Shown piece after piece: positions 22,714 to 34,375 of a stretch of DNA of 60,591 nt. Each line of letters starts with the position of its first letter. Positions within the stretch are counted from its first letter, which is position 1. The notes beneath the pieces were generated by a model. It was not told the origin of the DNA, searched no databases, and saw only the letters and a program-made list of their open reading frames with translations. This stretch comes from Symsagittifera roscoffensis. Lineage: Eukaryota > Xenacoelomorpha > Acoela > Convolutidae. The DNA lies in assembly GCF_963678635.1 (NCBI RefSeq), contig NW_026970703.1, positions 1-60,591 of the forward strand, given 5' to 3'. The position numbers and the translations under genes were made by a program.

Positions 22714-25269
22714 TGCATTATGTTGTCGTCAGAATGAGAAAAGTTATAAAGCTGAAAGTAGTGACTTATTTGCCAGTCATTCACCATTTTTGACTTTTTC
22801 AACCTTTTCCAGCCGAAAAGTAGAAATGTATATGCAATTTATTTTATTCATGGGCATATGGAACAGTTGTCCACAAAGAACTGAAATTTTTTTCATATAA
22901 GTCATTTCATTCATGGATATTTGAAAACTCATTCAGGTTCTTAGAAAAAGATCAAGTTATCCTTCTTGGTCAAATCTCAGTCAAAAACAAAGACCCGAAA
23001 AAAATTATATCAAGAACAAGAAAAAATTGGTTGCTGTCTATGTAAGTAGCACAGAATTTTTGAACCAAAATGATCGAAAAGTAAAACAGTTTATACTTCA
23101 AACTGTGTGTTTTTGAGCGTGATAAGATCTGAACGAACAAAAACTCATCTTCCTATAGTAAACCTGAAATTAGACTTGAATGTTGAAACAAAAACTCTCA
23201 AAAATTTCAATTAAAAACAACCGAAAACAATTTTCCTCCCTAATTTCAGTGGTACAATTTAATCACAAGGATGGAAACTATAACCAAATTGATTTTTTTA
23301 AAATTTTTCGTAGATTCTTTTGGATTCGTTCTCAGACTATTGTTCCCCAGAAGGCGCTAGAAATTTTCGGTAACTATTTTCACTTGAGTAAAAATAAGTA
23401 ATGGTTAGTTTTAAAACTTTATAACTAACTATTGTAGGACTGATCGGTCTCTTTATTCGCTTGAATTTTATTCGCCTGAACGCTCGAAAAATTAAAAAGT
23501 TCGTACCGGTTTTTCTCGACACTGGAGATGTTTTTGTAATATTTGTTAAAATGCTTGACTCGCAAGTAAAGGGGATTTAATATGATATATCACTCGAACC
23601 ATTCCGATGGTTGTTTGTGGTACTTGATTTTGCTTGAAAAACAAACAAAAAAGGAAAAAAAAGAAAAAACTAAAGCACACCCGAATGCCAAAAACACCCC
23701 AAATGCCAAAACTTCCCAATTTCTATAGTCGGAACGAAAATTGAAGAAAACAATTTCAAAAAGATACAATTCTCCACACATGGGTAAATAGATTGGATAA
23801 AACAAACTATTGTTGTAATATCTAGCTTTTTGAGAGCAAAGGCTCACAGATAAAATAGAAATTAGAATGAAAGAAAAAAAATGTTTTAATAACAGCTTGA
23901 AACTTAAATTGAACTACAAATATGAAGAGATAAATTACGATTACTGCTAAACTCTGTATTGACCAATTCCAATCAACAATTTATAAGAGAGTTGTACAAA
24001 TTCAAAGCTGCACTTCGCAAAACGGTAATGAACAATGTCAAAAAAATCATTCAAAATGAGACCCTAAGCCTAAAAAGAAAAATAATTTCAAAAAAACAGA
24101 AACTAATGAGACAGAAAATCCAAACCATTTAGGTCCCATCCAAAGTTTGTTTTCCTAAGACTTTGAGGCAGTGATGGTTGCTATTTACTTCTTTTTTCAC
24201 ATTTGATGGAAAAATGAGTACCATTCAGCAAATAATGCAATAAACGCGGATGATACTCTATCGAAATCGATACAGAGGATAGTACATGAAATGGAAGCTA
24301 ACAGGAAAGTAGAAAATTAAGAGCAACAAAAAATGAAAAAAAAAATGGCAAGTGTTCATCTGGTAAAAAAACTGCTCTTTTTTCCGAAGTTTTATATGTG
24401 TAAACAAAAAGCAAGAAAAAAACCTCCACGTTATTCTCCACGTCAAAAAAAAAACAAAAAAAAAATCCGTCAGCAACACATTTCGTTGAAAATGTGTTTA
24501 TTGACCGTGCAGGAACTGTTACGTATCCGCTTCTCAATCGGAAACTCGGATGTTAGTGGCCCACCATGGTCCGTGCTCAGTGCTAAAGAGTTCTTTTTTA
24601 AAAGTCTACTAAAGAAGCCAAAACGGCGTCTGTAGGTTGTTTTTTTAGGTTCTTGCAACGCAAAAACTTTATCAAAATCTAATTGTCTTTTTTGAAAAAT
24701 GAGTCACCACCACAATCGTGAATGAAACAAAGAGAAAGCAAGCATCCCGTTCAGCAATGACTAGAAATACCAGAAAAGTCGGAAAATCAACAGAAAAACT
24801 ATAATTGCGCAAAAATTCTGTTAAAAAAAACGAAATTGAACAATTAATTGAAAAAAACTACTGTGAATTCTCTGCTTCTTGCTTTTAGTATTTATAGTTG
24901 CTGGCAGCAAGTCATTCGATTTATGTTGTTATTTGGCCCAACTTGATTTTTGTCTTCTGAGAGATTCAGCTATGAGTTTTTGATTAAAAACTAAATATAG
25001 AGCCTTTTACATGGAAAAATTGAAATAAACTTTTTGGAGAAGATCTAGCAAGATCTTGCAAAATATTTTTATAAGGGATGCGTGATTTTTCAAAAATACT
25101 TACAAGATTTTGCATGATAAGGTCCCATGTTCGCTTAGGGCAGTCACTTCATGAAAATATTGTTGAGTTGAATAACCCATTTGATCTTTATATCCTAGCA
25201 AATGGCCGTGGGGCTTGTGCTTAAAGCAAATGAGATACTTAGTAACTTCAAAGACTTTGTTGATATGCT
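22714..25269. other. Gene-free AT-rich stretch
   Basis: Only ORFs dominated by homopolymer translation. No RNA gene or mobile-element ends seen. Confidence 0.4.
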
Positions 25270-26441
25270 TCATGTTGATTTATAACGTTTCTCTTTTTGC
25301 CTGCTTGTATATTCGAACGCTACAGCTTCTGCATCTGTCTCGTACGCGTGCAGGCAGTAAAAGCGACTGTACCTCCCACAAGCCTCGTAGGATTCGTTGC
25401 GATGCCGCCACTGAGAACGCAGCTGGTAGTTCATTCGGTTGCTTCCCTGCATTCTAGGAGGCCTCCAACGAGGATTATCGATTGATTCTACTCATCGTAC
25501 AGATGGAAGCTATTATGTTATAACCAATTGCTTTTCGCGAAAAGTGATATCCAAATATCATTTTTATATTTCGCATTTTTGGGGCCTCTCCCTCCCCAAA
25601 AATAAATTTTTTATTCTTTTTCGAAAAAAAAAAGTTTATTCTTGTCATAATGAAATGAAAATATGCTTGATAAGATTATTACGAACAGGGTTTTCCCCCA
25701 AATTTTTCCCAAGTTTTCCAGTTTTCTTCAACAAGTTTAAAGGTTGCCTCGAAACTGACGCACGCTGGATTTAATGATCGTAAATTGCCTCTAAAATCCC
25801 TCCTTTTAAGAAAAAATGGTTAGCCATTTTGATAATTCCCTTGTATTCTTCATAGTCGAATATTTTATTATCTAAGGTGTTTTTGTCTTTTCGTGCCATC
25901 TGACTCGAATTTGTCCGGACCAGAGCACCTTGAAATCTAAAATATTCGCCACCACGAGCGAAATCAAAAAACTCATAATTTAGTCTTTATCCCTGTTCAC
26001 TGGATGGTTACAACAGATACAGCTTCTATGAGGGCATGACTGCAAAAGGACTGGGGATCCGCGTAAGCAACAATGATAAGTTTATTCAATTACAAAATTA
26101 ATCCAGTCAACAAAGGATTTTTCCTTAAGTTTTTGTCAAATGACATCAGGTTAGGGAAAAAATGTCGTTTGAGCAAAGCAGACAAAAACATTCCTTGCTT
26201 TCTTTAAGTTCTTTTTAAAATGGTCCATAAAAGTCAACTTTTTTGAGAAAATTTAAGTGCTTCCAGCTGTACCTAGTGCTGTCGTGTCCAGAGAAGAAAA
26301 TGAGAGCCCAGTCGGAATTAAAAAAGTTTGGGAAGTCCAAAGAACATCTTCAACTTCCGGATTTACGACTGTGTCGTTGAAGCCTGATGAGTAGATTAAG
26401 TGGAAGGAGAACACAGCAACAACGGTTAAAATACAATTCAT
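25270..26441 (-). CDS. Candidate multi-exon secreted protein gene
   Basis: The first exon (26441 to about 26270) starts with a hydrophobic signal-peptide-like stretch (MNCILTVVAVFSFHLIYSSG), followed by an acidic segment and WTSQTFLIPT, and can end at an AG/GTACAG donor near 26269. An open segment at about 25775-25945 follows an ATTTTAG acceptor. The last block (25270-25490) encodes NYQLRSQWRHRNES and a Cys pair with FYCLHAYE, matching the fragment at 1-120. The exon order is plausible but exact junctions are inference. Small secreted protein of unknown role; the most complete copy of this family in the window. Confidence 0.4.
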
Positions 26442-26683
26442 TGCAATTTAGGACTTAACTTGTTCCAAACTCAGTTTGTTTATCTATAAAAGAAAGGTTA
26501 AATTTGACGTTATTTGTTTATTTAGCAAATCATGGTCAGTTTTTATGCTGAATTAGTAAGGCAACTTTTGCTGAAATGCTTATTTAAATGGTAACTATCT
26601 TAAATACCGCAAAAAAAGATTTATTGCTAGAGAAAACGAAATGTCGTGAAAGCTTCAAATATACTGCTATTAACTTTTCGAAG

Positions 26684-26684
<1 letters not shown>

Positions 26685-26730
<46 letters not shown>

Positions 26731-26745
26731 TCTCTCTATCTCTCA

Positions 26746-26785
<40 letters not shown>

Positions 26786-26788
26786 TTC
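26685..26788. repeat. (CT)n microsatellite
   Basis: Imperfect CT dinucleotide run interrupted by a T tract at 26722-26731. Confidence 0.95.
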
Positions 26789-26792
26789 TAAA

Positions 26793-28451
26793 TTACTCCA
26801 ATAATCTTTTTCATTTGTGATTAAAATTAGAGTAATATTGAGTTCAAACTATAAGTTCAGAAACCAAATTCCAAAGACAAAATATGAAACAGAGAGTGTG
26901 AAATAAAAGTGGGCATTAGTGTGATAGTTTGATCTCTCTCGAAAAAAAAACATAGGCTTCCTTTTTTCACTAGAACCTCAAAAAACGCAATAAAAAACAA
27001 ATAAACAACTTGAATCCGAAGATTTAAAGCACATTAATTTAATGAAACCCATGTATACTTTGGGGTCCCGTCCATCATACTTGACACTAAAAATGTCTTT
27101 TAAAGTTTCGACTTTTTAATTCCACGCAAACATGCACTCAATCGCTGATTTGGGAGTGACGTTGCAGAAATCTCCAACTGGAAACTTGATAAAAGATCCT
27201 ACCTATCCTCGTACCCCATAGACTCTAGATTTATGAAAAGACTCCCCGGTCTCAACATACGGCTGTAAAATAAAAATTTTGTATTAACTTAAACCTTTTT
27301 TATTGTAAGAGAATAAGATAAACAACTGTTGTAACTTCGGTTAGTTAGTGTGTTTGTGGTGCAATTAATCTTCTGATTGATAGTTCAAAAACTGTCTCCA
27401 GAAAAAAATGCTAGGGTTCATTATCTTTTCTTCATTAGAGCTAAAAAAATAACTTATACGCCAAAAATAAGGTTAGACATTAATGATTCCAGCAAATTAA
27501 ATGTAACTCGATGACGCTATTTGCTACGCTGGCAAAAAGGCACCTGTGGTAGTCTTGAACTGCCCATTCATCCAAATAATTCCACTCCTTCCTCCTTCTT
27601 CTGTACAACACAAAACGACGATATTACATGGTATAAAATGTAAAGTATCACAGCATATTTAACAATGTATTCTGAAAATAAGAAAAAAGAAAGATTATTA
27701 AGCCCAATATTCGGAACGCTAAGCAACAACAAGAAAAAAAGCGATGAAAATAGGAAACTCTTGTAAAACTCTTGAAAATAGGAAACTCTCGCAGTGGAAC
27801 TCTTGCAAATGTAAGGCAACTGCAATCACTCAGGGATAATCTTCTATCATCGCAAAACGACAGTCAGAGAGCATTCTCGGACCCCTCAACGAATTGAACA
27901 ATCAACACTCAACAAATTTTCCGCATGCCAGCTGAAACGTTGCTACTTTCCTTAACACAAGAAACCAAACGTAACATTAGTGAATCCAAAAGAAACCACG
28001 AGATGTACATGGCACTATGACTCATCGTGGCAAAAAACGCCGTTCAAAGTAGCACACCATTTTGATTCGGACAATCTGAAAGAAAAAGAAATCTTGGATA
28101 CACTTTCTATTAACGAAGAAGATATATTAAGAGTGAATAGACAGAATTGATTAACCGCTACCCTATAATTCTTCAAAAACCTTTCTCAAAGCCTTTTAAA
28201 TCTTCAAAACCTTTTGAAATACATTCTGACATCATCCGAACAACAAAAAAGCAAAAGGATGGCAATTTGGTACTGCTATTAAAATTTAAAGCCGCTTTCT
28301 TTCGTTATGTAGGTTCTTCCATCAAGTGAACTTTCTTGTTGCCCATTGAAAAAAATCCTCAAAACCGTGGGTAAAAAAACTGCGAGCTACAGGAAATAAT
28401 CACAACCATTGTAAGCAGATTCAGTAGAAGCATAGCTGTAATTTATTTATG
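26793..28451. other. Mostly gene-free; two short open segments
   Basis: A minus-strand open piece at about 27020-27190 reads like protein (GSFIKFPVGDFCNVTPKSAI, KYDGRDPKVYMGFI in two frames). A plus-strand piece at about 27980-28149 (KETTRCTWHYDSSWQKTPFK) also does. Either could be a lone exon. Neither has a recognisable family. Confidence 0.3.
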
Positions 28452-28459
28452 CTCTCTTG
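28452..28459. repeat. 8-bp target-site duplication, left (hAT-like)
   Basis: CTCTCTTG immediately before CAGGGGCGGAT. The identical octamer follows ATCCGCCCCTG at 47743-47750. Confidence 0.9.
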
Positions 28460-28692
28460 CAGGGGCGGATCTAGGATTTTCTCGAGGGGGGGGGGGGCGG
28501 ATTTTCAAAAATTTTTCCAAAATTTTGACGACCTTTTTTTATTTTTAGGTCGACCAAATTGATTTTTCGAGCACTCCCAAAGCCCTGTTTTGCCCCTACT
28601 TTGGCAAAATTTTCTGCGCCGCAGGCAAATTTTTGAAAAAACAGTCAAAAAAGCCGTTTTTGGTCAATTTTTGAAAAATGTTGACAAAAAAT

Positions 28693-28698
28693 CGCGTT
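28693..28698. repeat. 6-bp target-site duplication of the Polinton, left
   Basis: CGCGTT directly before the terminal AGTAGTATGC. The same hexamer follows GCATACTACT at 47531-47536. Six-base duplications are the Polinton hallmark and reflect the retroviral-type integrase. Confidence 0.9.
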
Positions 28699-28911
28699 AG
28701 TAGTATGCATATAGTGCACTAGGATCGGGGGGGGGGGGGGTTGTCATACATGGATGACCATTAGGTATAAATCATAATGGTCACCATGTATTAAATGATC
28801 AGCAATGGTCACCATGTAATAATCCTAATTGTCACCATGTATAATTTTATACCTAATAGTCCTCATGTAAAACTTCGGTATATTATTGAGTATTCCCACT
28901 GAACGTTGTGG
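28699..28911 (+). repeat. Polinton 1 left terminal inverted repeat
   Basis: 213 bp, starting AGTAGTATGCATATAGTGCA, with a run of 14 G about 35 bp inside. It carries four to five copies of a word around GGTCACCATGTA, whose GGTGACC core is palindromic, spaced by AT-rich linkers. It is near-identical to 47273-47530 inverted. These ends would hold the protein-primed replication origin and integrase sites. Confidence 0.95.
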
Positions 28912-29251
28912 TTACATGTTTGGTGCGGGAAAGGATTTGCCAAATCTTCGTTCTGAAACCAGCTGGAGTGTTTAACTGCGCTATAGACTGTTTGCTCAAT
29001 TCTTCTTAAAACTTTGATTCAAACTCAAATTACATACAAATACATACAAAAGTATGCTAAAGACACTATCGCTTAAATGAAATTGTTTATATCCCAGATT
29101 AATTGAGTTCCAAAGCTGAACAAAAACTCGCACTTAAATACACACTAAACACGGAATAGCGGTAGGTCAAATTTTATGTACAGACAATTCTCATATTAAA
29201 TAACTGAATTTTATTTACTATACAAAAGTTAATGTGGTGTTTTTTTGTGTT
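28912..29251. other. Non-coding between left TIR and polB end
   Basis: 340 bp of AT-rich sequence without an ORF. It would contain the 3' untranslated region of the leftward polymerase transcript. Confidence 0.5.
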
Positions 29252-32200
29252 TTAATCTATTCGTCGATTTTTTGACCGTGGTTCTTCTACTTCAACTGCT
29301 TCATAATCGAAAAAAGAATCGTTGAAGAATGACGACTCGACCTCATCGGAAGTATTGGCCTCCAGATCCGCGATATCCCCGCTATCAATATCACTGTCGT
29401 TGGTTTCTGCTGCCCGAATCAGACCGGGGTCTGGAGTTTGCCAACTGCTATTGACCTGGTCCATCAGTTGTCGAAGCGAGCGATGTGGTTGTGTGTTCTC
29501 AACAGCAAAACTATCCTCAGAGTATTCATCATCAATTTCCGGATGGTCCCAATCAACGTTTTGAGTGTTAGCGAATTCTTCAGACACCCCATCTAGGAAA
29601 TCGTCACAAACCCACGACACTGGTTGTTGACGATCTTCAAAAAATGGCATCCATTTTTCCAAATCGTCATCGTCAGTTGGGTCAGAATTAACAGCGGCTG
29701 TGTTATCATCACTATCATCAATGCCAATCACAGTTTGACCCACGATGTTTTTGTGACCGTAGGGAAGAGTCTGCTGACCATCATCGAGGATGTAGCGTTT
29801 GTCATCAAAAGCTGATAACGATGTTTTCGTCGAAGTCACTGTTTGCAGATTGTGTGACTCGGATGCGATTCGACTGTTTTCAGTTTTGAATAACGAGCCA
29901 GAGGTCAAGGTGTCTCGATATCGCTGATGACTCAACATCTTCTGAGCAGCTTTGGATACACCTTTCGCCGATAATTTTCTGCAGTCTAAAATTTTATTTA
30001 TATGATTACTAATCAATTTTTTGATGATCACTAATGTGTGGTGGTAAAATAACCAAATACGATGTTTTTTTAAGAGCTACATCATGTTAACTTGAAGGCC
30101 AGGTGCAACAAAAAAAAAATACATGAAGGCCAGGTGTGACCTTAAAAATTAGTCATCATTAAAAAAAAACAACAATCAACCAACACAAAAAAAAATCCCC
30201 GACAAAAAAATTTTTTAAAAAAAATTTTTTGCCGACAAAAAAATTTTTTTAAAAAAAATTTTTCGCCCACAAAAAAAAAAAACCAAAAATTTTCAAAAAA
30301 ATTATTTTTTTTCGCCTAAAAAGTTTTTTCCAATTTTTTTTAAAAACAAAAAACACTTTTTCGCCCGAAATTTTTTTTCGAACAAAAAAAATTTTTTTTT
30401 CCAAAAAAAAGAAAAAAATTTCGCCCACAAAAAAAAAACCGCCCACAAAAAAAAAATTTCAAAAAAAATTATACTTTTTCGCCTAAAAAGTTTTTTCCAA
30501 ATTTCTTTTTTTTTTTGATAAAATTACATTTTTTCGGCCACAAATAAAAATTGCCTTCCGAAAAAAAAAATCACAAAAAATCAAAATTTTTTGAAATTCG
30601 TGCTCACAAATAAGGCAAATAGAAATTAATTACCTCTGGACAAAATGGAATAAAGCTTGGGTTTGAGGGATATAAACTCGGTTATAATGTCTCCTGGAAA
30701 CTCATCCTTGAATTTTAAAACAACCATTTTGTTTTTCGGGTCGTAGAGAGGGTGGTTCTTCGGGTAATTTGACAAGACAAGTTCATTCAAAATATTCCTT
30801 TTTTCGGAAATTTCTCGGTATAAATCTTCACTTTTGACTTGGTACAGGAGACTGTCTGTATCAGAATACAATAGTTGACATTCAAAATTTGGTTTCATTA
30901 TATCGTAATGAAATTTATACATGTGAAACTTTGCTAACTCAAGAACACTAGCTCCCACAATTGTTGGGACATCCCAATAGATTTTTGTTGGATTCGAAGT
31001 GAACGCTGCCAAGTTTTCTCCAAAAATTTTGTAGGATTTAAATTCGAATGCACTAATTTCTCGCAAAGCGGCATGATAATCTCTAACTATCCGAACAAGC
31101 ATCCGTTTGCGCTTCGACTCGCATGTTTTCCCATAAGCACAATTGTTCAGTAGTTTGTACAAATCCTCCTCAAATTTATTTTTAGCTTGTTGTCGTTTAG
31201 TCGTGTTCAATGTGATGTATGGTTCTAACCATGCTTCTTGTTCAAACTTCAGCACACGGTGCACTTTTTTAACTTTAAGTCCCAACCTAACAAACAATTG
31301 CAATAGTTTGTAATGAATTGTATAATTTGACTTGTCATGCAGCGTCTGCAGTAACTTTTTGGTCTTTCCAATTGAACGTCTTGCAATGTCTTGATTTTTC
31401 ATCTATTCGAGTAAATTTGTTTGGTAGGGACTCAACCAATCCTGGGGTACACTTTCTTTAGTAGGAGCTAAAGGGTAATCTTGATGATCCTCATGCAGTT
31501 CTTCTGGATACTCGAGATCAACTTCCAATATAAATCCAATCAAAGAGTCTTCAGTCATGTTGAGGATTTGGTTCACAATCACCTCGTCTTCTATATGCTC
31601 TATTAGCTCAAAGTTACGCACCGGTAATTTCTCCGTTTGCATGACGCCGCCATAGAGGTTATTTGCATCGATCATAAACCCGTATGTGCTAGGTTGATCT
31701 GGGTTGAAGTCGGGGCATTCTTTGTTGTTGGCTTTGAAAAACCGACTATGGAACACGGATGCAGTACCACCTCGCATCATATTCTCGACCATTTCGAGAT
31801 GCCTGCGGTCTGATAAAAGCTGAACATTCGAGTCTTTGCAGATACGTTTGAAGGCGTCTCCAGCTAAGTTTGAAGCACTAAAATGGTGCGCGCAGTCCAG
31901 ACCATAAGTTTGGTGACTAATTTGTCGAAATTCTTCAAAGACGCAAGCAAGAAGGAGTGTATCACACTTGAGATACAAGTTGTGATAATCCTCCAAGTTT
32001 TGACATTTGAACACTCTAAAAACTTTCTTTGCATGTTCCAGATCCGCTTGTGAAACTGCAACTTTTCCTCCATTCAAAACATCGGACCAATTTTGCAAAG
32101 GAGGCAATTCTTTTTCTGCAAATTTTTCTCTTCCGGTCATGTACGAATAAGGGTAGAAACCTTTTTGTCGTATCAGACACCGTTGCTCCTCCGTCTCGTT

Positions 32201-34375
32201 TGCAAAATACTTGTTCAAAATTGACATTTTTTCCGCTGGTAGATTATCAACCAATTTTTGCAGGGAAGAATTCAAAAACTTGCATGAGTCAATAAATCTG
32301 AGGTATTCAAAAACTTTTTGCTCAGATCCGTTTTTCCTTTTTATAGTTTTAATTAGGACTCCAATGCTTAACGATATATATTTTTCGTCGGTGCTAGGTA
32401 TAACACTCAATGTACTTGTTGGCTCGCATTCATGCAATGCGAGACAAATGTGGTGAAGGTCATAGTTCTGGATGTTATGTCCAATGACTGGGGTGAAATT
32501 TACAGTTCGTCTTGCGAGGTTGCATTTTTCATGTGTCCATCCCAAAAATTTTCCAGAAAAATGGCAATGGTCAAGACATTTTTCGTGCTCATTGGTAAAA
32601 TGTATACAGCCAATCCAACATGTTGATGTGTTTTCTTTGTTCAACGATTCTTGGCTTTCTAGAAATTGAGGAAACTGTCGCTTTTGATCATATATCTCTC
32701 TCGCTAATTGATGCAACTGATTGAGAAACTTTTTCATGCATTGATCAGAGCTGTCATAGTCAAAGAAGTAGGGCTGTGAATTTCCGTGTTCAATTACAGC
32801 CAATGAATACCCACAAGCTTCGTGTTTTTGTACAACTCGGGTAGATGATCGCGATGGATTATCAGGACAAGAATCTACAGGTTTCAGAAATGATTCAAAA
32901 TCAAAATAAATCACAAGTGGTACAAACCACAAGGCCTGGAGGTTTTTGAACTCGTATCTGTTGGTACCTTTTTCTGCTGAAGGCATGACTACTAGAGCAG
33001 GTTCATGATCCTTACAACACTGGATGTGTTGCTCGTGAGTTTCATCACTCCAACTAATGTGAAAGCAGTTTCTACATAAACGTGCAATTGTGCGATACTT
33101 ACACCCTTTGATTTCGCAGATGAACTTTAACAAATCGATTATAAGTACATAGTGATGCTTTGCAGGCTCATACAAGAGAAGCAGGTCCATGTCAAATATT
33201 TCAGTTTGGGTGCTGTTATCTTGGTTTGGTCGTTTTGATATATACATAGGCAACAAATCTCCCTTGTGGTACTGGAACACATTTACCCGCACGTCGTTAA
33301 GTTGTTCAAATTTTCCAATTGAAGCGAAACTCATGGGTGAATCAAAATTACCTTGGGCTTTGTGTGCACTTTCTGCAGTGTATGTATCAGGCTGTGTCCG
33401 CGCAGCTGCTGGGTTCGCTTTTTGTTGATCAGTTAGAAGTAGGTCAACACCATGCTTCAGACTATAAGCAGCGGTAAAGCAAAGTTCGAAGCAATTATTA
33501 TTTTCGTGATTTCTAATGTTTATCAAATTCTGGGACATTCGAATTCGAAAAGGCAAGTCAATATAAGATGACCCACGGATTGGTGAAAACTTTGCAAGTT
33601 TAACAAAAACTTGAATTACGTGTTGCAAAACCCAACCGCTTCCATAAGATGCAAAAGTCTCCAAAACTGCTTGCATTTTTTCGACCATTTCAAAAAACTC
33701 ATCATCTTCTAATCCTAAGCTCATCACAGGTTTCATATCAGAGTTTGCATAAATGTCAATCCGCTCGTCGTGCTCAGTTTTACTAGAATCATTTATTACT
33801 TTAGGTTTTACCAAACCTAAATTAGCGCTGAACTGAACTTTTCTAGGTCCTTCTGCAACTCGATCGATTATGAGATTTTGAATTTCATCTTTTTTCTCTT
33901 GCATAAATTGCAAAAGGTCAATCGGCTGATTTTCATCCATGGGTTGGTTTCCGCCGATCACATACGTTTCAAGAACACCGAAAAAAGCAGACTCACTTTT
34001 TTGAAGATTGGTGCCGTTGATTTCGTCTTCATCGGCAGCATGCACATCACCGAGAGCAGCATTAGCAGCGGCACTTGTATTGGCTAAATCAGCAGAGGCA
34101 GCTCTCATAACAGGAAGACCATGGGTTGCTAGTAAATGAGCTGATAAGTTTTTGGGCGAATGAAAACCCAAATGACAATAATCACAAACACCTCCAAGTT
34201 GACCATGAGTGTGAAGAATATGTTTTTGTAAATTTGAAAGCATTTGAGCCGTGAATGAACACTCATTGCATCGATAAACAATAAGTCCTTTTTCAACAAA
34301 ATGTTTGTCACGCTCATGGCGACTTTTATTGCTCTTATTTGCATATTTCAGTGGACAAAAATTGCATTTGAACAT
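29252..34375 (-). CDS. polB: Protein-primed family B DNA polymerase with N-terminal zinc fingers; one intron, one in-frame stop
   Basis: Replicates the element by protein priming. Exon 1 (34375-30634) begins with three C2H2 fingers (residues 4-25, 36-57, 64-85). It continues with exonuclease motif I FDFES (492-494), a T4 endonuclease VII-like CxxC...DHCH...CN block (587-618), Exo II NYD (637-639), Exo III YLKCD (801-805) and palm motif A DANNLYG (903). A TAG stop follows residue 990 (31403-31405), in frame. Beyond it come motif B NNCAYGKT, motif C YSDTDS and the KPKLYS motif. Exon 2 (29985-29252) has the C-terminal DDKRYIL...PYGH block and an acidic tail. Upstream TTTTAG and the donor AG/GTAATT define the intron. 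Without readthrough or a base-call error the product would lack the catalytic Asp pair of motif C. Confidence 0.95.
29986..30633 (-). other. Spliceosomal intron in polB, low complexity
   Basis: Donor AG/GTAATT at 30633 and acceptor TTTTAG at 29986, 648 nt. The join keeps the frame and sits at the same protein position as the intron at 50420-50924 in the second Polinton. Its 30180-30560 part is made of A- and T-runs with repeated CGCCCACAAAA/TTTTTTCGCC words. Confidence 0.8.

Noticed and set aside
26588-26791. ORF ending in Ser-Leu repeats
   Set aside because: Translation of the (CT)n microsatellite.
29322-29564. Plus-strand ORFs opposite polB and other Polinton genes
   Set aside because: Antisense shadows of well-supported genes with conserved motifs.
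30249-30446. ORF of 65 codons in the polB intron
   Set aside because: Translation of A/T homopolymers only (Phe/Lys runs); no coding signal.
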